Positions 1 through 5,188 of a stretch of 5,881 nucleotides of DNA are shown in pieces. Under the pieces are notes generated by a model that was given only the letters and a program-made list of their open reading frames with translations, was not told the origin of the DNA and did no database searches. The stretch is from Gammaproteobacteria bacterium HGW-Gammaproteobacteria-14 (lineage in GTDB: Bacteria > Pseudomonadota > Gammaproteobacteria > Pseudomonadales > Alcanivoracaceae): assembly GCA_002840115.1 (NCBI GenBank), contig PGZG01000119.1, forward strand, positions 1 to 5,881, written 5' to 3'. A program made the position numbers and the translations under genes. Positions within the stretch are counted from its first letter, which is position 1; every line of letters begins with the position of its first letter.

Positions 1-209
1 ATAACGCCATGGCCATTACGGACCGCTGCCGTCTGGCGCTCACCAAGCTGGAAATTCCCACTGCGGAGGGGGTCGTACTGTCCCTGAGTGCCAGCTTCGG
101 CGTGGCCTGCAGTCACGAGAATATGGATATCGACAACCTGTTCCGCGACGCCGACCGCGCTTTATATTTGGCCAAGGAAAGGGGGCGGAATCAGGTTGTA
201 CGCGCCTGA
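1..209 (+). CDS. GGDEF-domain protein (putative diguanylate cyclase), C-terminal fragment
   Basis: This is the last part of a GGDEF domain, the fold that makes cyclic di-GMP from two GTP. The reading frame is open to the left edge (first complete codon at 3), so the gene starts outside the window and the ATG at 9 is an internal methionine. About 68 residues are visible. They match the end of the family: an amphipathic helix (ITDRCRLALTKL), a beta strand with the usual S-x-G-V-A turn (SASFGVA), then the hallmark closing helix with ADRALYLAKERGRN. The GG(D/E)EF signature and any RxxD inhibitory site lie upstream, so activity cannot be judged. The protein ends a few residues after GRNQV, so nothing follows the GGDEF domain. 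The stop codon lies 19 bp inside the 3' end of the convergent dusC gene. The family call is firm; catalytic competence and sensory input are unknown. Confidence 0.9.
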   Translation, partial: NAMAITDRCRLALTKLEIPTAEGVVLSLSASFGVACSHENMDIDNLFRDADRALYLAKERGRNQVVRA

Positions 210-1135
210 AGCAGTGACAACATAGCATCCGGGCAGCGCAGCCGGACCATCTCCCTGTATACCGCCTCCGCCTCTGCGCAGTCTCGCCGCAAGTAGTTCA
301 GCCACTGCTTTACTCGGCCACTGACCTGACTATCCGATCCGCTACCGCGTAACTCTTCGATAAAGACCAGCAGCTTTAAGCGCACCTCTGGCCAGCCAGA
401 AGAGAGGTCTTCGCCTCGCAGACGCTGGGCCAGAAACGGGTCACTGACAGCACCACGGCCCAGCATTACATCCTCACAACCAGACTCCTGACGGCAGCGC
501 TTGGCATCTTCCGCCGTCCAGATTTCACCATTGGCAATCACCGGGATAGCGACCCGCTGGCGAATCAGACCGATCTGATCCCACCAGGCCGGGGGTCGAT
601 AACCCTGGGTTTTAGTTCGCCCATGCACCGTCAGCCAGCTGGCCCCCGCCGCTTCTACCGCCACGGCGTTGTCCAGTGACCGATGACCGTCCAGATTGCC
701 AAGCCGCATTTTGGCGGATACCGGAATCACCGCAGGGACAGCCTGACGCACCGCACGAACCACCGCATGTACCTGCTCCGGGGTATCCAGCAGCACCGCA
801 CCGCCGCCATGCCGATTTACCGTCTTAGCCGGACAACCGAAATTCAAATCAATTGCCGGCGCACCTAATTCCACCGCCCGCGCCGCATTGTCTGCCATGC
901 AGGATGGGTCAGAACCCAGCAATTGCACATGTACCGGCGTACCGCTGCGGGTCCGACTGGCAGTTTGCAGCTCCGGGCACCAGCGATAAAACACCCGCGG
1001 CGGCAACAGGGTGCCACTGACACGGACGAACTCCGTGACACACCAGTCGTAACCACCGATATCAGTAAGCGCCTGACGAACCCAGAAGTCCGCCAGGCCC
1101 TCCATGGGGGCGAGGATGATTTTCATGGGCGGCAT
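191..1135 (-). CDS. dusC: tRNA-dihydrouridine(16) synthase DusC
   Basis: This is an FMN- and NADPH-dependent cytosolic enzyme that reduces uridine 16 in the D-loop of tRNAs. Its 314 residues match the usual length (about 315 in E. coli). Visible family landmarks are the N-terminal ILAPMEG FMN-binding strand, TEFVRVS, VQLLG with the flavin-contacting Gln71, and the catalytic segment LNFGCPAKTVN with Cys101 as the predicted proton donor. These are followed by a GGGAVLL loop, Lys142 in VSAKMRLG, HGRTK (His171), ANGEI (Asn202) and a GRG phosphate loop near 227. The C-terminal helical domain carries VKQWLNYLRR. The TEFVRV segment and C-terminal domain favour DusC over DusA or DusB. The ATG at 1135 is used; an in-frame ATG at 1126 gives a start closer to the E. 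coli protein, and neither has a strong ribosome site. The gene is divergent from the thioesterase and convergent with the GGDEF fragment. Confidence 0.95.
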   Translation of the reverse strand: MPPMKIILAPMEGLADFWVRQALTDIGGYDWCVTEFVRVSGTLLPPRVFYRWCPELQTASRTRSGTPVHVQLLGSDPSCMADNAARAVELGAPAIDLNFGCPAKTVNRHGGGAVLLDTPEQVHAVVRAVRQAVPAVIPVSAKMRLGNLDGHRSLDNAVAVEAAGASWLTVHGRTKTQGYRPPAWWDQIGLIRQRVAIPVIANGEIWTAEDAKRCRQESGCEDVMLGRGAVSDPFLAQRLRGEDLSSGWPEVRLKLLVFIEELRGSGSDSQVSGRVKQWLNYLRRDCAEAEAVYREMVRLRCPDAMLSLLQARTT

Positions 1136-1225
1136 GATAGCATCGCCAATGGCTTAACCACCCCAGACGCTATATTGAGTGTCAGAATGCGCTGCTAATT
1201 TAGCGGCCTACTATGAAGATCAGAT
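1136..1225. promoter_or_regulatory. Divergent dusC / thioesterase intergenic region with weak overlapping promoter candidates
   Basis: These 90 bp must hold the start signals for both divergent genes if neither is read from further away. On the minus strand, TTAGCA (1198-1193) and TATAGC (1174-1169) are separated by 18 bp, each matching the sigma-70 consensus at four of six positions. On the plus strand, TATATT (1171-1176) matches the -10 consensus at five of six but has no recognisable -35 at the proper distance. The two -10 candidates overlap, so simultaneous use would be competitive. No clear operator palindrome is seen. Both assignments are by eye and weak. Confidence 0.3.
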
Positions 1226-1621
1226 ATGTTTACCACCCGAATACACCCCCGTTTCAGCGATACCGATGCTCTGGGGCATATCAACAATACTGTTATCCCG
1301 GTTTGGTTTCTGGAAGCCAGAGAGCCCGTGCTGCGACTGTTCTCACCGCAGCTGGATATGCGTGAAGCCGCACTGGCGGTCGTACGTACCGAGTTTGACT
1401 ATCTGGCAGAGACACATTTTGGCTGCGATGTAGAAGTGCGCACCCGGGTGGCCCGGATTGGTAACAGCTCGTTGCAGCTGGCCCAAGAGGTTTGGCAGAA
1501 CGGCATCTTAACGACCCGAGGACTGGCCACACTGGTCAACTTTGACCCCGTATTACGACGCGCAACGACGATTCCTGCCCCGGTACGGACCGAGCTGGAG
1601 AAGCATCAAGGGGGTGAGTAA
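1226..1621 (+). CDS. Acyl-CoA thioesterase, 4HBT hotdog-fold family
   Basis: This is a single-domain hotdog protein of 131 residues, the usual size for the 4-hydroxybenzoyl-CoA thioesterase family (YbgC, FadM and relatives), predicted to hydrolyse acyl-CoA thioesters in the cytoplasm. The N-terminal active-site segment RFSDTDALGHINN (9-21) contains the expected catalytic Asp14 followed by GHINN at the start of the central helix. Helix residues follow to about 40 (WFLEAREPVLRLF). The remaining strands include VVRTEFDYL (52-60), CDVEVRTRVARIGNSSL (67-83) and a final ATLVNFD (101-107). There is no signal peptide or membrane segment. The position after HINN where many relatives have an aromatic residue is V-I-P-V-W-F here, suggesting a subfamily of its own. 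The ATG at 1226 begins right at the conserved domain and has only a weak GAAGA ribosome site. The substrate cannot be assigned: neighbours dusC and xseB give no hint. Confidence 0.88.
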   Translation: MFTTRIHPRFSDTDALGHINNTVIPVWFLEAREPVLRLFSPQLDMREAALAVVRTEFDYLAETHFGCDVEVRTRVARIGNSSLQLAQEVWQNGILTTRGLATLVNFDPVLRRATTIPAPVRTELEKHQGGE

Positions 1622-1623
1622 GG

Positions 1624-1638
1624 GAGGGTAGAACCCTC
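1624..1638 (+). other. Short perfect hairpin just after the thioesterase stop
   Basis: GAGGGT (1624-1629) and ACCCTC (1633-1638) form a six-base-pair stem with a three-base loop, beginning two bases after the stop codon. No T-tract follows, so by itself it is not an intrinsic terminator. It may protect the mRNA 3' region or be the first helix of the larger structured stretch downstream. Confidence 0.5.
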
Positions 1639-1707
1639 GCCGGCCAAGGTGCAAACAGCGCTATAACTCAGGAGGTCGCAAGAGGGAATCGGTGTTTGCG
1701 GGCCGGC
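1639..1707 (+). repeat. Interrupted inverted repeat, potential long RNA stem
   Basis: Two blocks recur as exact reverse complements in nested order. GCCGGCC (1639-1645) pairs with GGCCGGC (1701-1707), and GCAAACA (1651-1657) pairs with TGTTTGC (1693-1699). They are separated by five bases on the left side and one on the right. The result is a 14-bp interrupted stem enclosing a 35-base loop (1658-1692). The arms are too regular to be easily dismissed as chance in noncoding DNA. It lies between the thioesterase stop and an intrinsic terminator, so it would be transcribed. I do not recognise it as any named riboswitch, REP element or insertion-sequence end. Confidence 0.6.
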
Positions 1708-1759
1708 AAGGAGAGCCACTATAGCCCCCTGAGGACCCTGCGTGCAGGACAAATCTTAT

Positions 1760-1804
1760 TCCGTTTTGGAATCGAAACCGTCTCGATCCGAACGGATTTT
1801 TTTT
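1760..1804 (+). terminator. Rho-independent terminator after the thioesterase / structured region
   Basis: Bases 1760-1775 pair with 1783-1796. TCGA pairs with TCGA next to the loop (1776-1782), then GGA with TCC, a T-G wobble, and CCGTT with AACGG plus a closing T-A, with two single-base bulges. Eight T follow immediately (1797-1804). A smaller alternative hairpin, ATCC-GAAC-GGAT (1786-1797), sits directly against the same T-run. The opposite strand has no T-run at the matching place, so it acts rightward only. It would end the thioesterase transcript about 180 bases past its stop codon and insulate xseB-ispA-dxs from it. Confidence 0.8.
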
Positions 1805-2068
1805 CCCTTTACCGGTCAGCCTGTTAGCGCTGCCACAGGCAAAGCCTCTCCAACCAGACGGCCTCAAAGCAGCAGGCCCATGTCAGACAACCGGACCGGA
1901 AATCGCCTTTTCACAGCACTTAGCCCGCCAACTGCCCGGATGCCTGATTCGCCTTGCTGCCCCCCCCTATCAGCACGCACTGGCGCTACCTATCCCTATC
2001 CACTGACGATACAATGCGCTCCCAGCCGAGCAACACCATTAGCCACGCTGATCAGCGCCGAGGATTCC
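1805..2068. other. Non-coding stretch between terminator and xseB
   Basis: No convincing gene is present. The xseB frame stays open leftward to an ATG at 1742, but that would run through the terminator and encode Pro/Ser/Arg-rich sequence with no family resemblance. Visible details are a hairpin GCCTGT/ACAGGC (1819-1824 with 1835-1840), a smaller GGCCT/AGGCC pair (1860-1864 with 1874-1878), a run of eight C (1960-1967), and the xseB promoter candidate near the right end. The hairpins lack T-tracts. Confidence 0.5.
2010..2015 (+). promoter_or_regulatory. Predicted -10 box of the xseB-ispA promoter
   Basis: TACAAT matches the sigma-70 -10 consensus at five of six positions and is followed directly by a GC-rich discriminator, GCGC. 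No good -35 is found 16-18 bp upstream, so an activator or a weak promoter is possible. Transcription would begin near 2022, giving a leader of about 47 bases before xseB. It lies downstream of the intrinsic terminator, where the operon promoter would be expected. Confidence 0.5.
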
Positions 2069-2326
2069 ATGGCCCGCAAACCCAATAGCGCAAATCTGGA
2101 GCAGTCTCTCGACACCTTGGAAACTCTGGTGGAAAGGATGGAATCCGGCGAACTCTCTCTGGAAGAGTCGCTCAAAGCCTTCGAGGAGGGGGTCAAGCTC
2201 ACCCGCGAGTGCCAACAGGCACTGCGAGCAGCGGAGCAAAAGGTGAAGATACTGCTGTCGGCGGACGACGAGCCGACACCCTTTACTACCAGCGATGCTG
2301 CCGACGACGCCACTGATGACAAGTGA
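2069..2326 (+). CDS. xseB: Exodeoxyribonuclease VII small subunit
   Basis: This is the small subunit of exonuclease VII, which several-fold coats the large subunit XseA to form a cytosolic single-strand DNA nuclease producing short oligonucleotides. Its 85 residues match the normal size (80 in E. coli). The family core is plain: LEQSLDTLETLVERMESG (10-27), then LSLEESLKAFEEGVKLTR (29-46), then an antiparallel helix to KVKILL (58-63). The ending is a disordered acidic tail rich in Asp and Thr with the frequent TPF motif. The chosen ATG is preceded by GAGGA four bases upstream and begins MARK, as expected for the family. A much longer upstream in-frame extension was rejected because it crosses a terminator. 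The stop lies 11 bases inside ispA, implying translational coupling. The partner xseA is not in the window. Confidence 0.93.
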   Translation: MARKPNSANLEQSLDTLETLVERMESGELSLEESLKAFEEGVKLTRECQQALRAAEQKVKILLSADDEPTPFTTSDAADDATDDK

Positions 2327-3215
2327 GTTCAGCGACTTGCAGGTCTTTATGGCGGAGCGCCGACAACGGGTCGATGACGCCATACGACAATCGCTGCCAA
2401 GCCGACACAGTCCCTCCGCTCGACTGACCGAGGCCATGGCCTACGCTGCACTGGGCGGCGGCAAGCGAATCCGCCCACTACTGGTATACGCTGCCTGCGA
2501 GCTGGCCGGAGGCTCTGCGGAGCAAGCGGATGTGGCGGCGGCAGCCATTGAGTTGCTACATACCTATTCACTGGTCCACGACGACCTGCCCGCCATGGAT
2601 GATGATGATCTGCGTCGCGGCCGGGCAACCTGTCATAGAGCCTATGATGAAGCTACTGCCATTCTGGCCGGGGACACCCTTCACACTCTGGCTTTTGAAT
2701 TGTTGGCCAGCGCGGGCAACTACTCACCAATACAACGGGTCGAGCTGATTCAGACCCTCTGTCAGGCCGCCGGCGCCGAAGGCATGGCCGCCGGCCAGAT
2801 GCAGGATATGCAGGCAGAGCGCCAACTGCTCACACTGGCGGCACTGGAAGAAATGCATTACCTGAAAACCGGTCGGCTCATCACCGCCGCCCTGAAAATG
2901 GGTATCACCGCCTCTGGCTGTAATGATGTTTCGCTAGCCAGCGCCGTTGAGGAGTACGGCGATCGTATCGGTCTCGCGTTCCAGATTCAGGATGACATTC
3001 TGGATGTCGTTGGTTGCGCCGATGCTCTCGGTAAAAGCAGCGGCGCGGACGAGAAACTCGGCAAAAGCACCTTCCCCGGCCTGATAGGCCTGGAAGCCAG
3101 CCGCCAGCGCGCCCGGCAGCTCTGCGATCAGGCTTGCGCCGCCATCAGCGATCGTGCGCCGCCGAACTCACCACTACTTACGCTGGCCCGGTATATCATT
3201 GAACGGCAGCACTAA
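2316..3215 (+). CDS. ispA: Farnesyl diphosphate synthase (geranyltranstransferase)
   Basis: This all-helical trans-prenyltransferase joins dimethylallyl and isopentenyl diphosphates into geranyl and then farnesyl diphosphate (C15), the precursor for quinone side chains and undecaprenyl carriers. From this ATG the protein has 299 residues, the same as E. coli IspA. Motifs in order: GGGKRIRP (47-54) for substrate diphosphate; the first Asp-rich motif DDLPAMDDDDLRRG (89-102) with the two-residue insertion of bacterial type II enzymes; KTG (184-186); FQIQDDILD with the second Asp-rich motif (226-230); and GADEKLGKSTFP (243-254). The aromatic Tyr84, five residues before the first motif, is the usual determinant limiting the chain to C15. 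The start at 2316 overlaps xseB by 11 bases, as expected for coupled translation. ATGs at 2295 and 2349 are alternatives, the latter with a nearby AGG but giving a short N-terminus. Confidence 0.95.
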   Translation: MTSEFSDLQVFMAERRQRVDDAIRQSLPSRHSPSARLTEAMAYAALGGGKRIRPLLVYAACELAGGSAEQADVAAAAIELLHTYSLVHDDLPAMDDDDLRRGRATCHRAYDEATAILAGDTLHTLAFELLASAGNYSPIQRVELIQTLCQAAGAEGMAAGQMQDMQAERQLLTLAALEEMHYLKTGRLITAALKMGITASGCNDVSLASAVEEYGDRIGLAFQIQDDILDVVGCADALGKSSGADEKLGKSTFPGLIGLEASRQRARQLCDQACAAISDRAPPNSPLLTLARYIIERQH

Positions 3216-3244
3216 ACGGCACTGAATCTTCATTCGCAGGCCGT

Positions 3245-3250
3245 TATACT
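3245..3250 (+). promoter_or_regulatory. Predicted -10 box of an internal dxs promoter
   Basis: The 65-bp gap between ispA and dxs contains TATACT, five of six to the sigma-70 -10 consensus, followed directly by a GCGC discriminator. The best -35 is a poor CTGAAT (3222-3227) at 17 bp. Transcription would begin near 3257, giving a leader of about 24 bases. No terminator is visible in the gap, so dxs is probably also read through from xseB-ispA. Confidence 0.45.
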
Positions 3251-3280
3251 GCGCCCCTCAAATCAGGCTTTGAGCAGTAC

Positions 3281-5188
3281 ATGGCGAAAACTTTTGACGA
3301 CATTCCACTAGCACGACCGCTGACACCGCTTCTGGACAGCATCAACAGTCCAGCGGATCTGCGCGCCCACTCAACGGATGATCTGGCACAGATCGCTGAC
3401 GAGTTACGCGCCTACCTGCTCTGGTCAGTGGGACGTACTGGTGGACATTTCGGCGCCAGTCTCGGCGTGATCGAACTGACCGTAGCGCTGCACTACCTGT
3501 ATGACACGCCGGAAGACCGACTCGTGTGGGATGTGGGCCACCAGACCTACCCGCACAAAATTCTTACCGGTCGCCGCGAAGCCATGCTCAATATTCGTCA
3601 GCAAGGCGGTATTTCCGGTTTTCCAAAACGCAGCGAGTCGGTGTACGACACCTTTGGGGTCGGCCACTCTTCAACCTCCATTAGTGCCGCACTGGGCATG
3701 GCTCTGGGTGCGCAAATGGCGGGACGAGAACGCCGCGTGGCTGCCGTTATTGGTGATGGCGCCATGACCGCCGGGCAGGCATTTGAAGCGCTAAACCATG
3801 CCGCACATACCAAAGCAAACCTGCTCGTAGTACTGAACGACAACACCATGTCCATCGGCCATAACGTCGGCGGCCTTGCCAATTATTTTGCCCGCATCTG
3901 GGCTAGCAAAAGCTATATCGCTCTGCGTGAGGGGGGCAAACGGGTACTGCAAAAAATGCCCGCCGCCTGGGACTTTGTTCGCCGCACCGAAGAGAGCATG
4001 AAGAACATGGTCAGCCCCGACGCCTTGTTTGAAGCCATCGGCTTTAACTATATCGGCCCGGTGGATGGTCACGACCTCAGCGAATTAATGCGCGTACTGG
4101 AAAACATGCGGGATTTGAAAGGCCCGCAGTTATTACATGTATACACCACCAAAGGCAAAGGCCTGGCTTCCGCCGAAAAGGATCCCGTCGGCTTTCACGC
4201 CATCACCAAAATCGAACCTAAAACCGATCAGCCCGCCCCCATTAAAAAATTATCTGGCCCGAAGTATCAGGACGTTTTCGGTCAATGGCTTTGCGATATG
4301 GCCGCCCGCGATGAGAAGCTAGTAGCAATCACTCCAGCCATGTGCGAAGGCTCTGGCATGGTGCCTTTTAGTCAGCGCTTCCCTCATCGCTTTCACGATG
4401 TAGCCATCTGCGAACAACACGCCCTGACGCTAGCTGCAGGATTAGCCTGCGAAGGACAAAAACCCGTCGTCGCGATCTATTCGACATTTTTACAACGGGC
4501 CTATGACCAACTAGTGCATGACATCGCATTACAAAATCTGGATGTCACCTTTGGCATAGACCGCGCCGGCCTTGTTGGCGAAGACGGCGCCACCCATGGC
4601 GGTGTCTTTGATATTGGTTATCTGCGTTGCATCCCTAATATGGTGATCGCCGCACCAGCGGACGAAAATGAATGCCGACTGTTGCTCAGCAGCTGCTATC
4701 GCCACAATGGCCCCGCAGCGGTGCGCTATCCCCGTGGCACCGGCCCCGGCACCACCATTTCCAAAGCTCTTGATGTAGTTCCCATTGGCAAGGCTCGCAC
4801 CGTAAGAGAAGGACAAGATGTGGCCATTTTGTCATTCGGCCCATTATTGGCTGACGCCCTGTTAGCAGGAGAAAAGCTGAATGCTACAGTGGTGGATATG
4901 CGCTGGGTGAAGCCACTGGATACCGCATTATTGGACACACTCCACGACAATTACTCGCTCCTGGTCACCGTCGAAGATCATCAACGGATGACCGGTGCTG
5001 GCACCGCCGTCAGTGAATATTTGCTCGATTCCGGCAAGCCACTGAATATTCTGAATCTGGGATTGCCTGATGCCTTTATTCATCACGGCAAGCGTGAGGC
5101 ACTGCTGTCTCAGCATGGCCTTGATGCTGAAGGCATCGTTGCCGCAACAATACATCGACTCAACTCGCACAACCAAAGCCGCAATTAA
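3281..5188 (+). CDS. dxs: 1-deoxy-D-xylulose-5-phosphate synthase
   Basis: This thiamine-diphosphate enzyme condenses pyruvate with glyceraldehyde 3-phosphate to DXP, the entry step of the MEP isoprenoid pathway and a precursor of thiamine and pyridoxal. It has 635 residues (620 in E. coli). Domain I carries GGHFGASLG with His56, WDVGHQTYPHK, SVGHSS-like GVGHSSTSIS, and the cofactor motif from GDG (158-160) to NDN (186-188). Domain II holds the catalytic Glu378 in CEQHA, Tyr400, Arg406, Arg428 and Asp435-x3-His439, all eight positions beyond their E. coli equivalents. Domain III includes VRYPRG (481-486) and VDMRWVKPLD. The ATG at 3281 has only a weak GAG ribosome site but agrees with the family N-terminus. 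Cys355 and Cys377 replace residues that are usually Arg/Lys and Ala. It is downstream of ispA and overlaps the convergent GGDEF gene by 4 bp. Identity is certain. Confidence 0.98.
   Translation: MAKTFDDIPLARPLTPLLDSINSPADLRAHSTDDLAQIADELRAYLLWSVGRTGGHFGASLGVIELTVALHYLYDTPEDRLVWDVGHQTYPHKILTGRREAMLNIRQQGGISGFPKRSESVYDTFGVGHSSTSISAALGMALGAQMAGRERRVAAVIGDGAMTAGQAFEALNHAAHTKANLLVVLNDNTMSIGHNVGGLANYFARIWASKSYIALREGGKRVLQKMPAAWDFVRRTEESMKNMVSPDALFEAIGFNYIGPVDGHDLSELMRVLENMRDLKGPQLLHVYTTKGKGLASAEKDPVGFHAITKIEPKTDQPAPIKKLSGPKYQDVFGQWLCDMAARDEKLVAITPAMCEGSGMVPFSQRFPHRFHDVAICEQHALTLAAGLACEGQKPVVAIYSTFLQRAYDQLVHDIALQNLDVTFGIDRAGLVGEDGATHGGVFDIGYLRCIPNMVIAAPADENECRLLLSSCYRHNGPAAVRYPRGTGPGTTISKALDVVPIGKARTVREGQDVAILSFGPLLADALLAGEKLNATVVDMRWVKPLDTALLDTLHDNYSLLVTVEDHQRMTGAGTAVSEYLLDSGKPLNILNLGLPDAFIHHGKREALLSQHGLDAEGIVAATIHRLNSHNQSRN

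Noticed and set aside
923..1433. Plus-strand ORFs overlapping dusC and the thioesterase (923-1198 and 1179-1433)
   Set aside because: They are in other frames of well-identified genes and show no family features.
1646..1710. Resemblance to a cyclic-di-GMP (GEMM) riboswitch, tempting because of the GGDEF neighbours
   Set aside because: Only short strings such as GCAAAC and GTCGCAAG are shared. The conserved two-helix layout and tetraloop receptor are not found, and the element lies after, not before, a coding region.
1639..1733. Integron attC site or insertion-sequence end
   Set aside because: No GTTRRRY/RYYYAAC core sites are found, and there is no transposase, integrase or target-site duplication nearby.
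1661..1867. Minus-strand 68-codon ORF across the structured region
   Set aside because: It has no recognisable family or ribosome site, and its bases are better explained by the inverted repeat and the plus-strand terminator.
1960..1967. Run of eight C as a phase-variation tract
   Set aside because: It lies in non-coding DNA, away from the -10 box and from any spacer between recognisable promoter elements, so no switching effect can be supported.
1742..2068. In-frame 109-codon upstream extension of xseB starting at ATG 1742
   Set aside because: It runs through the stem and T-run of an intrinsic terminator, is Pro/Ser/Arg-rich with no domain, and would more than double a family of about 80 residues. 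The ATG at 2069 has a ribosome site and the correct family N-terminus.
2295..2315. Earlier ATG (2295) as the ispA start
   Set aside because: It adds seven residues and has no better ribosome site; 2316 gives 299 residues, equal to E. coli IspA, and a typical short overlap with xseB.
3216..3280. TPP riboswitch upstream of dxs
   Set aside because: The 65-bp gap is too short for the aptamer, and the conserved CTGAGA and ACCTGATC-type segments are absent.
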